Positions 16,103 through 23,281 of a DNA stretch of 28,865 nucleotides are shown one piece after another; within the stretch, counting starts at the first letter, position 1; the number at the start of each line of letters is the position of its first letter. The notes under the pieces were generated by a model that was given only the letters and a program-made list of their open reading frames with translations, was not told the DNA's origin and made no database searches. The stretch covers positions 1-28,865 of the forward strand of contig BTRG01000027.1 of NCBI GenBank assembly GCA_036986275.1. Direction: 5' to 3'. The DNA is from BTRG01 sp036986275. GTDB lineage: Bacteria > Pseudomonadota > Gammaproteobacteria > Acidiferrobacterales > SZUA-150. The translations under genes and the position numbers were made by a program.

Positions 16103-18019
16103 TCAGCCGTGATTCACCCGAAAGACTTTCATTTCACTGATAATCCTCAGTAAATCACCCTGGTGTTCGTGAAAAAATACTGTTTCATCGGCAACGACAT
16201 GGTCATGGTTGTCTGTTACATGCTGTGTTGTAAGCAGGCCACGTCTATAGGGAATGGTATATTTGTAGTCCAGACCAATATAGGCAATACGATTCCAGTC
16301 GCTTACCACGGCATACGGTCGTTTCCTGGTACCCAAGACGTTAATTCCCAGAGAATAGTCCGGGCTTGGATTGTTGACTCCCAGCAAAGGTAGCAGCGTT
16401 GGGATGATATCCAGATGGCTGGTTAGCTCGTGATGTTCGCCCGAACCGGTACCGGGTACCCATAGCACAAATGGTGTCCGAATCTGTTCATCGACAAAAT
16501 TGGAATTGTGGCCCCAGCGACCTTTTTCCATAAATTCCTCGCCATGGTCACCGGTCACAATCACAATTGTATTGTCGAGAAGCCGGGTGCTTTGCAGGAA
16601 GTGTATTAGTCGTTCAATCTGGCTGTCGATATAATGTGAGGCATTGATATATCGGTTTTTTATTTGATCTATGTCCTTGGTCAATGTCTTGCGGGACATG
16701 CTTACATAGTTGACATTTTCCAGGGCGGGTAAACGAATTTCGCTGCCTTCAGGGTAATAGTATCTGGCATGAGTCGATTCAAAAAACATAAAGCTCATGA
16801 AAGGACGTGATTTATCCCGCTGTTTGATAAAGGAGATCATGTTGCTGATATTGATATGGTCCCTGTCTTCAGGCTCTCCGGGGGCATTTTGATGTAAATG
16901 ACTAGCCGGGATATCTTTAAAAATGGTCTTGTCGAATTCCGGGTAAGAGAATTTTGCGCTGGTAAACATCTCCATTTGATAGCCCTGTTGCTGCAACAGG
17001 TCCATTAGCACGGGTCGACGGCCTTCAGCCAGGAACTGGTTCCAGTAAGGGCCATAGATGCCATAGAACATTGAAAACATACCCATACGTGTCCCGTTGC
17101 CACCACTATAGTGCCGCGTGAATCGGTGAGCCTTTTGTGAAAAAGACCAGGTAGCAGGCATGATGGTTTTATCCAGCATGTCCCAACGCAGGGATTCAGC
17201 AACCAGCCAGATGATATTCAATGGTTTTTTCGGTTTTCTGGAATCTATCGGATTCAGGGGATAATGTAATGATGAGGATTGTTCTGCCAGTATGATCTCT
17301 TTTGTACTGGAATTATCGATATCAAGATAGTTTGCCAATGTACGAAATTTTGTGGGCTTATATAACGGGAAGGCATTGGCGGTAGTGTATACATGGCTGG
17401 AAGCATAGATATCCCCAAAGACATATCCTATCCGTTCACCTAGTGTCAGAGTCAGCAACAATGCCATTGCATATCGATAAACCTTTCTGGGTTTGTGATT
17501 CTGTTTGTGTGCATGTCTGCGATATAAGTTATAGAGAAGCAGCATTAGGGCAGAATTAACAAGCACTATCGTGAGAATCACCATGGCCAATGAAACATAG
17601 GATGATTCATCGCTACCCATGGATTCAATGCCCCCAGGTGTACTGATCAGGTTCCAGACAAAACTGTTAATATGAAAACCGAAGAGTATGAATGTTTTGC
17701 TGTCTGCATAGACTAGAATATTACTCAGAGTAACAGCAGCCACAGCGATACAGTACGGAACGATGCTGCACCATTTACACCTCAATATGATATAGGAATG
17801 GTTGCAAAGGTGTTGTACCAGCTTTGTGATGAACAGTGCTGGCAACAGATAAAAGAACGCATAGGTGAGCCATACACTAACGGAAAAAACTATAGACCAG
17901 ACACTGTTCCAGTGGATATCCGCCAGATAATCCATGCACAGGTATAGCATCACGAACCACGATGTCAGAAAGTAATGGTAGATTATTCTGGAATGTTGTT
18001 GAGCAAGGAGTATTTTCAA
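16103..18019 (-). CDS. YejM/PbgA-like inner-membrane protein with periplasmic sulfatase/LtaS-fold domain
   Basis: The product has 638 residues. Five membrane segments (about 15-31, 41-66, 84-105, 142-167, 181-200) precede a periplasmic alkaline-phosphatase-superfamily domain. The whole design and phrases such as HYSGGNGTRMGMFSMFYG and GHNSNF match the YejM/PbgA family (cardiolipin/LPS homeostasis), a relative of LtaS and phosphoethanolamine transferases. An LtaS-like metal and nucleophile set is visible: E275, T310, D491 and H492. The start is a TTG at 18019; the frame is open 21 codons further up with no ATG, and a Met at residue 24 falls inside the first membrane segment, so the start is uncertain. 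By eye the gene looks more AT-rich than its neighbours. A decayed TlpA gene and a candidate response-regulator-controlled promoter lie upstream. Confidence 0.85.
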   Translation of the reverse strand: MKILLAQQHSRIIYHYFLTSWFVMLYLCMDYLADIHWNSVWSIVFSVSVWLTYAFFYLLPALFITKLVQHLCNHSYIILRCKWCSIVPYCIAVAAVTLSNILVYADSKTFILFGFHINSFVWNLISTPGGIESMGSDESSYVSLAMVILTIVLVNSALMLLLYNLYRRHAHKQNHKPRKVYRYAMALLLTLTLGERIGYVFGDIYASSHVYTTANAFPLYKPTKFRTLANYLDIDNSSTKEIILAEQSSSLHYPLNPIDSRKPKKPLNIIWLVAESLRWDMLDKTIMPATWSFSQKAHRFTRHYSGGNGTRMGMFSMFYGIYGPYWNQFLAEGRRPVLMDLLQQQGYQMEMFTSAKFSYPEFDKTIFKDIPASHLHQNAPGEPEDRDHINISNMISFIKQRDKSRPFMSFMFFESTHARYYYPEGSEIRLPALENVNYVSMSRKTLTKDIDQIKNRYINASHYIDSQIERLIHFLQSTRLLDNTIVIVTGDHGEEFMEKGRWGHNSNFVDEQIRTPFVLWVPGTGSGEHHELTSHLDIIPTLLPLLGVNNPSPDYSLGINVLGTRKRPYAVVSDWNRIAYIGLDYKYTIPYRRGLLTTQHVTDNHDHVVADETVFFHEHQGDLLRIISEMKVFRVNHG

Positions 18020-18044
18020 GATCTGCTGTCCGTGCCAGTAGAGT

Positions 18045-18224
18045 CTATTTCCTAATGAGGGTGCACCAAAAGGCCAAAAAATCTACATAGGCTACTTTGG
18101 CGCGTAACGTCAACAGGTTCACCGGGGTGTTGAGCATGGGTAAGGTGAAGTCCGGTGCCTTTTCCTGGGCGTAATCTGCCGTCTAGCCAGTTTGCATAAA
18201 AATCAGAAAAAATAATAACAATAA
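18045..18224 (-). pseudogene. Decayed TlpA-like thioredoxin-family gene fragment
   Basis: Read on the minus strand from 18224, one frame gives a hydrophobic signal-peptide-like stretch (LLLLFFLIFM), then an in-frame TAG at 18185-18183, then ADYAQEKAPDFTLPMLN and AKVAYVDFLAFWCTLIRK, ending in TAG at 18047-18045. This is the N-terminal third of a TlpA/AhpC-TSA-type reductase, where the normal text would be close to GKVVYVDFWASWCxPCRK. The second cysteine of the active site is lost, the reading frame stops right after it, and no intact start is present. The rest of the gene is missing; the YejM-like gene begins 26 bases on. The closest intact relative in this window (1003-1512) is clearly a different branch. 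Confidence 0.75.
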
Positions 18225-18312
18225 TCAGGATTCATGACGTTAAAAATATGACGCAACCTTATATTATCTGATTGTATTACGAGCCTGCAATGACAGGGTC
18301 TTACAAAATGGG

Positions 18313-18318
18313 AGTATA
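18313..18318 (-). promoter_or_regulatory. Candidate -10 element driving the YejM-like gene
   Basis: On the minus strand the hexamer is TATACT, five of six matches to the sigma70 -10 consensus. The sequence 17-18 bases upstream is not a -35 consensus but falls inside the last of three 11-bp repeats (18339-18371), as expected for an activator-dependent promoter. Transcripts would run through the TlpA-like pseudogene into the YejM-like gene. Confidence 0.4.
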
Positions 18319-18338
18319 GAGCGTTGCCCGAAAACGAG

Positions 18339-18371
18339 TGTGAAGTTTGTGTGAAGTTATTGTGAAGTAAG
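18339..18371. promoter_or_regulatory. Three 11-bp-phased direct repeats: candidate OmpR-family operator
   Basis: The plus-strand word TGTGAAGT begins at 18339, 18350 and 18361, exactly 11 bases apart; on the minus strand it reads ACTTCACA. OmpR/PhoB-type response regulators characteristically bind direct repeats phased by one helical turn, placed over or next to the -35 region. Here the array spans the stop codon of the kinase fragment and ends about 20 bases before a TATACT -10 element pointing at the YejM-like gene. A regulator of this family is encoded just upstream (19635-20318). Confidence 0.5.
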
Positions 18372-18731
18372 AGAGTCTGGGGTAAAACACAGACTAATTT
18401 GGGTGCCTTCGCCTGCCTGGCTGGACAAGGTAATGCGCCATCCGTAGAGATTACTACAGATACGTTTGACGATGGCTAGTCCCAGTCCGGCACCGCTGTG
18501 CGCGTCGGTGTTATCCTCGGCACGATAAAAACGTTCAAATACTTTCGGTAGGTCAGTTGCAGCGATGCCTTTTCCGGTATCAATCACTTCCAGTGAGTTG
18601 TTTTGATAGCGCATTTCTATGCCGCCTTTCAAGGTATGGGTAATGGCATTATCCAGGAGATTACTCAGTACGGTGCGCAGTATGCCCGGTTCGGCACGGA
18701 CAACGATATCAGGGTCAATATCAACACTCAA
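18357..18731 (-). CDS. Histidine kinase, C-terminal ATPase part (frame-shifted from N-terminal part)
   Basis: The 124-residue frame holds the complete HATPase_c domain: N-box LSNLLDNAITHT, G1 box DTGKGI, F-box FERFYR and G2 box GAGLGLAIVK. It has no ATG; the first possible start is a TTG that overlaps the stop of the upstream frame as TTGA, so re-initiation is conceivable. More likely it is the continuation of the kinase at 18728-19645, separated from it by one base at an A8 run. Joining the two with a -1 shift gives a kinase of about 429 residues with every expected domain and no gap. The last codons lie within the 11-bp repeat array. Confidence 0.8.
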   Translation of the reverse strand: MSVDIDPDIVVRAEPGILRTVLSNLLDNAITHTLKGGIEMRYQNNSLEVIDTGKGIAATDLPKVFERFYRAEDNTDAHSGAGLGLAIVKRICSNLYGWRITLSSQAGEGTQISLCFTPDSLTSQ

Positions 18732-19645
18732 GTCCAGATTTTTTTTACCATATTATTCTGAAACAGCGAAACAACATCATTTACGGCACTCAATAGGTTC
18801 TCATTCTGCATGTTAGCGGGTGTTTTGCCGCGGGCCAGTAACAGAAAGGCATTCACCAACTCGGTCATGCGATCAATAGATTGCATCATGCGCTCAACAC
18901 GTTGTCGACTGGTGTTTGTCAGGGCGTCATCTTCTATCAGCAGTTCACAGCTTGTCCACATTGTCGTTAATGGTGTACGCAACTCATGACTCACATCTGA
19001 GGTGAAGGCCTTTTCGCGGGCAACAAGGTCAGCCATCAAGGCGAGGTGGTTATCAAAGGACCGGGCCAGGCCTACTACTTCTTTACTTTTGTAACGTTGC
19101 GCCAGTTTCAGTGAAGCATCATCAGCACGTAAGGCGCCAACACGTTGTGCCAGATCGGTGACAGGCCGTAACAATGATCCGGCGATCAGGTAGCTGGTAG
19201 CGAAGGAAAGAACAAATATCGCTGCAAGCATGAGAAGCACATCATCAATGAATCTGTTCAGCCGTTGCTCATGATAGGTAACATCATAGGTAAGATAGAA
19301 ACGCGTCTGTTTGTAATCACGTACGATGACATGGAATTCGGTATTGCCGTTTTCTACTTCATGGACCCCGGACGGCAGGTCCCGTATCAAGGGGGGCAGG
19401 TTTTGCTTCTCATAGTTATTTCTAGCGATATAACCATAAAAATTTTGCGTACGTTGTAGAGGTGTAGCAGGGTTGATGCGATATTGTTCGATGAAATAAG
19501 TCATCTCTTCAGAGACGATACGGTTGATCAGGTCCTCCTCCTCTGTGACCTCGATGATGGCAAAGGCCAGTAGCCCAGCGATGATGCAAACAAACAACGT
19601 GAAACCAAGGCTCACGCGTATACGCAAGCTATGTTTAATCTGCAT
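18728..19645 (-). CDS. Sensor histidine kinase, N-terminal part (interrupted by frameshift)
   Basis: This is a membrane sensor of an OmpR-type two-component system. Of its 305 residues, the first membrane segment is about 12-31, the periplasmic sensing loop about 32-134, the second segment about 135-156, the HAMP linker about 157-210, and the phosphoacceptor domain has H220 in DVSHELRTPL. The frame ends after NNMVKKIWT, inside the linker before the ATPase domain, which continues in the -1 frame at 18731-18357. The break falls at eight consecutive A (minus strand of 18739-18746) read as GTA AAA AAA ATC, a classic slippery context. It may be a real mutation, a programmed shift, transcriptional slippage or a homopolymer sequencing error. 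The start overlaps the response-regulator gene by 11 bases. Confidence 0.85.
   Translation of the reverse strand: MQIKHSLRIRVSLGFTLFVCIIAGLLAFAIIEVTEEEDLINRIVSEEMTYFIEQYRINPATPLQRTQNFYGYIARNNYEKQNLPPLIRDLPSGVHEVENGNTEFHVIVRDYKQTRFYLTYDVTYHEQRLNRFIDDVLLMLAAIFVLSFATSYLIAGSLLRPVTDLAQRVGALRADDASLKLAQRYKSKEVVGLARSFDNHLALMADLVAREKAFTSDVSHELRTPLTTMWTSCELLIEDDALTNTSRQRVERMMQSIDRMTELVNAFLLLARGKTPANMQNENLLSAVNDVVSLFQNNMVKKIWT
18739..18746 (-). other. A8 slippery run at the kinase frame break
   Basis: On the minus strand the sense text is GT-A8-TCTGG. Read in the upstream frame it contains the heptamer A_AAA_AAA, where a -1 slip restores the ATPase frame as AAT CTG GAC. The same result follows if one A is missing from a nine-A run. 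I see no obvious downstream stimulatory structure, and did not fold the region. Confidence 0.6.
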
Positions 19646-20318
19646 AGTGTTTTTTCAGGCGATAGCCCATGCCATGCAGGGTTTCAATGGGGTCGGGTTG
19701 ACCTTCAAGCTCCAGTGCTTTGCGTAGCGTTCGTATATGTGTACGCAAGCTATCGCTGTTATGTAAGACCTCTCCCCAGACAGCTTGTTCCAATTCTGTC
19801 TGATTTAACACATGGCCCGGCCGCGACATAAACGTTTCCAGCAGGCGCAGGCATTTTGGTGGTAGCTTGATAGTCTTATTTGCTCGCTTAACTTCAAGGG
19901 TATCTGGGTCGAAACTGAGGTCACCCACCCTGATGATAGGTGATGTCACTCTGCCCCGGTAACGACTATACAATGCCTGTAGTCGTGCCTCGACTTCGCT
20001 TAGGGCAAAAGGTTTAACGAGGTAATCGTCGGCACCCTGGGAAAATCCTTCAAGTTTTTCATCCAGTGTGTCCCTGGCAGTTAATATCAGTATCGGCGTG
20101 TCACGTTTGGCTTCTTGTCGCAGTTTTTGGCACAGCGACAAACCATCCATACCCGGCAGGCCGAGGTCCAGAATGATGACATCATAATCATGGGTGAGCG
20201 CGAGATGTAATCCCGTTATACCGTCAGCGGCCCTGTCAGGTCTATGACCCTTGCTCTCGAGATAATCGTACAGATTGGCCGCAATGTCCCGGTCGTCTTC
20301 GATAATCAATACATCCAT
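19635..20318 (-). CDS. OmpR/PhoB-family response regulator
   Basis: The 227-residue product is a cytoplasmic transcription factor. The receiver domain (about 1-115) has the acidic pair E7/D8, phosphoacceptor D51 in VIILDLGLPGMDG, Thr in LILTARD and Lys in YLVKPF. The C-terminal winged helix (about 130-225) includes a recognition helix near SLRTHIRTLRKAL and the wing text ETLHGMGYRL. It is first in a pair with the sensor kinase, overlapping its start by 11 bases, so the two are co-translated. All key residues are intact, unlike those of its interrupted kinase. Its likely operator is the 11-bp repeat array beyond the kinase gene; no matching repeats were seen in the 78 bases upstream of this gene. 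Confidence 0.93.
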   Translation of the reverse strand: MDVLIIEDDRDIAANLYDYLESKGHRPDRAADGITGLHLALTHDYDVIILDLGLPGMDGLSLCQKLRQEAKRDTPILILTARDTLDEKLEGFSQGADDYLVKPFALSEVEARLQALYSRYRGRVTSPIIRVGDLSFDPDTLEVKRANKTIKLPPKCLRLLETFMSRPGHVLNQTELEQAVWGEVLHNSDSLRTHIRTLRKALELEGQPDPIETLHGMGYRLKKHYAD

Positions 20319-20396
20319 AACAGCAGTGTAATGTTTTCCTTACGCAAGAGAGTGGCTGAATGCAACATGTACAAAGGGCAATGCTATCGATACGAT

Positions 20397-21443
20397 TTAG
20401 CTCACTGCCAGTTTTTTAAGGCCGCCTTCCAGCACATGCGTGGTGAGTCCGTATTGGCTCATCAAAAAGGCGGCGACACGGCTGCGCACACCGGTATCAC
20501 AGAAAACAATGTAGACGGCATTGTTATCCAGGTCAGAGAGTTTATTGCGCAATGTAATGACAGGCAGATTGATACTGCCACGCAGGGAGCGGGCCTTGAA
20601 TTCTGTTGGTGTGCGCACATCACAAAGTTTAGCGCCTTGTTTCACCATTCTTTCAGCGGCATCTTTTCCCAGTGGCTGAATCAGCGGGCGTTCGAGCAGG
20701 GTTTTAAACTCGCTCTTGGGTAAGCGCATCAACACGCCGTCGCTCATGGCGATAATGCTGGTGCTGCGTGTCTCGCCGGTGATCAGGGCCTCTTCACCGA
20801 AGACGCTGCCATCATGCAACTCCGCCACCATACGCACCTTACCATCATCGCTTTTGCGAGAGACATTAAAGCGACCTTCACGCACGACATAGTAGTAGTC
20901 TCCCTCGTCACCCTGTCTGAAGACTACCTCCCCGGTCTTCACGGAGAGGGGTAGCAGATTGAGCGCCAACGGCCCCAGATTTTCATTGGGTACGCCTTCA
21001 AAGAGCTCACTGTTCATCATTTCCCGCATCCAGGTGGTGTCCTCGGGTGCGACGGGTTTGTCATTGCCCTCCTGTATGGAGGTGATCGTGGTGGTGAGTT
21101 CATCGAGGATGACGACACGGTCCAGGCGGTTGTTATCGATGCGCAGGATCTTGATGGGCGTGGTTGCAGAGATGGTAAATTGTCGTGGCCGCGTCTGTGC
21201 CAGGGCGTAGGCGGCCTCTTCGGTACCGCCATGAATAACGCGGGTCAGCGTCGTGCTGCTGGACTTCAGTTCCACACCGCCTTCGATAAGATAGACCGCA
21301 TCATTGTCGGTGTCGCTTTCGTTGATAATGATCTCACCCTGGGCATGCTCCTCCAGGCCCAGCTTCTTTGCCAGCCGCTCCAGGTTTTCATCGGTCAGCG
21401 TGGTTAAGGGAACCAGGTTCTTCAGTATTTCCGCGTCTATCAT
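20397..21443 (-). CDS. Double cyclic-nucleotide-binding-domain protein fused to a rhodanese
   Basis: The product has 348 residues. A first, divergent CNB domain spans about 15-110 and a second about 146-245, the latter with a recognisable phosphate-binding cassette (FGEEALITGETRSTS). A rhodanese domain follows (about 255-345) with catalytic C315 in FCDTGVRS and CDVRTPTEF upstream. There is no signal peptide, membrane segment or DNA-binding helix, so it is probably a cytoplasmic sulfur-transfer or redox protein gated by a nucleotide or other ligand. Architectures of this kind occur in sulfur- and methane-oxidising gammaproteobacteria, but the function is not established to my knowledge. It is separated by 78 bases from the genes on each side. 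Confidence 0.88.
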   Translation of the reverse strand: MIDAEILKNLVPLTTLTDENLERLAKKLGLEEHAQGEIIINESDTDNDAVYLIEGGVELKSSSTTLTRVIHGGTEEAAYALAQTRPRQFTISATTPIKILRIDNNRLDRVVILDELTTTITSIQEGNDKPVAPEDTTWMREMMNSELFEGVPNENLGPLALNLLPLSVKTGEVVFRQGDEGDYYYVVREGRFNVSRKSDDGKVRMVAELHDGSVFGEEALITGETRSTSIIAMSDGVLMRLPKSEFKTLLERPLIQPLGKDAAERMVKQGAKLCDVRTPTEFKARSLRGSINLPVITLRNKLSDLDNNAVYIVFCDTGVRSRVAAFLMSQYGLTTHVLEGGLKKLAVS

Positions 21444-21521
21444 CTTTTCAGCGTCCTGAATTGTCTCGTGTTGTTGGCATTGTAGTATATAGAGTATCGG
21501 CTGCGTGGCCTCAATCTTGTG

Positions 21522-22307
21522 TCAGGCCGGATAGAAAAATGTATTGCGCCCATCGGTAATATGGTGGAAGCGGCAATGGTACAGCATCTCCAGTGACTCA
21601 TCCTCTATCAAACCAGGGAGTGGGCCATGGCACACTTCACCCCCATCAAACATGAGCAGGCCGTGTGTGCAATAGCGCAGGGCCAGGTTGATGTCGTGCA
21701 ACACAAAAAGATTAACGTGTTTCGGCTGCGCGGCACGCTGTGCCAGTAATCTCAGTAATCGGGTTTGATGGTGCAGGTCCAGATGGTTGGTGGGTTCATC
21801 CATCAGGCAAAGGGCTGGATCCTGGGTCAGTAGTGCGGCGATGTCCACGCGCCGTCGTTCACCTCCGGACAGGGTGGATAATGATCGGTGTTCGAAACCC
21901 CTGAGTCCTACTGTATCAATTGCCGCCAATGCCATTTCTTTATCATCAGGATTGTCCCAGGGAATGAAGCCAGCCGACTGGTGTGGATAGCGGCTAGTGA
22001 GCACGGTTTCTAGTACGGTCGCTGGAAACAGGCCGTGGCTGTCCTGAAACAGGACCCCTAATTGTTGTGCCCGCCGGCGGTGTGACAAGCCATGCAAATT
22101 GTGTTGTCCGAGTTGCACATACCCGTCATCGGCAGCACGCAGCCCCGCCAGGGTGTGCAGCAGGGTGGTCTTGCCACTGCCATTGGCGCCCAGTATGGCC
22201 CAGTTTTCTCCGCCATTGAGTTCTACGTCCAGCCTGTCGCAAAGTAGCCTGTCGTTATCCGGGCCGGGTTGTCGTATGGTGAGAGCATGTGTTGATAGCA
22301 CAGTCAT
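21522..22307 (-). CDS. ABC transporter ATPase, FecE/BtuD type
   Basis: The protein powers import of a cobalamin-, heme- or siderophore-class substrate with the permease encoded just upstream. From the ATG at 22307 it has 261 residues, with Walker A GANGSGKT (about 40-47), Q-loop FQDSHG, signature LSGGERRRVD, Walker B CLMDEPTNHLD and H-loop LHD. The ATG overlaps the permease stop as ATGA. The frame is open back to 22673, but that part lies over the permease gene in another frame and is not protein-like. No periplasmic binding protein is encoded nearby, as in many btuCD loci. Whether the substrate is vitamin B12 cannot be decided from sequence. Confidence 0.92.
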   Translation of the reverse strand: MTVLSTHALTIRQPGPDNDRLLCDRLDVELNGGENWAILGANGSGKTTLLHTLAGLRAADDGYVQLGQHNLHGLSHRRRAQQLGVLFQDSHGLFPATVLETVLTSRYPHQSAGFIPWDNPDDKEMALAAIDTVGLRGFEHRSLSTLSGGERRRVDIAALLTQDPALCLMDEPTNHLDLHHQTRLLRLLAQRAAQPKHVNLFVLHDINLALRYCTHGLLMFDGGEVCHGPLPGLIEDESLEMLYHCRFHHITDGRNTFFYPA

Positions 22308-23281
22308 ATTCGACGTTCCCTCAATAACAAGTAAAGGAAGACAGGAACGCCCAGCAGGGCGGTGAGCACCCCTACCGGGAGTTGCAGCGGGGCGACGACG
22401 GTGCGCGCCGCGGTATCGGCTAGCATCAGGAAGTTGCCACCCAGCAATACCGCGTTGGGTAACAAAATACGATGGTCCGTGGCGCCAAGCAGACGCAATG
22501 CATGGGGGATGATCAGACCCACAAAACCTATACTGCCGGCAAGACTGACGGCACTGGCCGTGGCCAGTGAGGCCAGAATGTATACCATAATATGGAGTCG
22601 CAACGGGTTGATGCCTAATGAGGCGGTCACCTGCTCGCCACGCGCCAATACATTCAGCGGTCGCGCCAACCACCAGGCGATACCCGTTCCGAGGGCCAGC
22701 ACAATAAGCCCGGCCATGGGTTGTTTGCCATAGCTGAGATCACCCATCAGCCAGTAGAGCATGCCCGGCAATTGGCGCTGCGGTGACAGTGCCAGGATCA
22801 AGCTGATCAGGGCACCCCAGCCGGCGGCCACGACGACACCGGTTAATAACAGTCGTGTGGGTTGAGTGACACCCTGACGCCTGACCAGGCCGAAGACCAA
22901 CAACATAGCAAGCAAGCTGCCGACAAATGCACTGCCGTTTAGCCACCAGCCACTTACACCTAGCAGCAGACTTCCCAGGGCACCCAGGGCAGCTCCCCCG
23001 GAGATACCTAATATATAAGGGTCGGCCAGCGGGTTTCGTAGCAAGACTTGTAATAACGACCCGGATAGAGCCAGGAGGCCGCCGACGGCAAAGGCCGATA
23101 GGGCGCGCGGCAGGCGCAGTTCAATAACAACGGTGTTGAGTATGCCCCGGTCCTCACCCAGGAGTATGGACCACAAGGCTCCGGTTTCGGTGGTGAGCGA
23201 ACCCAGGCTCAACGTGAGCCAAAAGCTGATGGGTGTGGCCGCCAACAAGGACAGTGTTAATATCGTTTGCCGCCGGGTCAC
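22304..23281 (-). CDS. FecCD/BtuC-family ABC transporter permease
   Basis: The product has 325 residues and about ten hydrophobic segments, as usual for FecCD-family permeases. Family phrases include LRLPRALSAFAVGGLLALSG, RNPLADPYILGISGGAALGA, and GSIGFVGLIIPHALRLLGATDHR, which forms the ATPase-coupling loop. The start is a GTG overlapping the stop of the HAD gene as GTGA, and its end overlaps the ATPase start as ATGA, so HAD-permease-ATPase form one tightly coupled transcript. Substrate is probably a metal chelate or corrinoid; I see no cobalamin riboswitch upstream. Confidence 0.92.
   Translation of the reverse strand: MTRRQTILTLSLLAATPISFWLTLSLGSLTTETGALWSILLGEDRGILNTVVIELRLPRALSAFAVGGLLALSGSLLQVLLRNPLADPYILGISGGAALGALGSLLLGVSGWWLNGSAFVGSLLAMLLVFGLVRRQGVTQPTRLLLTGVVVAAGWGALISLILALSPQRQLPGMLYWLMGDLSYGKQPMAGLIVLALGTGIAWWLARPLNVLARGEQVTASLGINPLRLHIMVYILASLATASAVSLAGSIGFVGLIIPHALRLLGATDHRILLPNAVLLGGNFLMLADTAARTVVAPLQLPVGVLTALLGVPVFLYLLLRERRI

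Noticed and set aside
18028..18045. TGGCAC on the minus strand as a sigma54 promoter upstream of the YejM-like gene
   Set aside because: The required TTGC at the -12 position is absent at the right spacing.
18085..18095. GGCTACTTTG shared with the REP-like units at 1-37 and 170-206
   Set aside because: Only ten bases match, the palindrome arms are missing, and the stretch is explained as the KVAY region of the TlpA-like relic.
18234..18253. ATGACG repeated twice, 14 bases apart, as a second regulator site
   Set aside because: Only two short copies in an AT-rich stretch, and the spacing does not match a helical turn; chance is likely.
22308..22673. N-terminal extension of the ABC ATPase frame
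   Set aside because: It overlaps the permease in another frame and reads as Arg/Gly/His-rich noise; the ATG at 22307 with ATGA coupling is the natural start.
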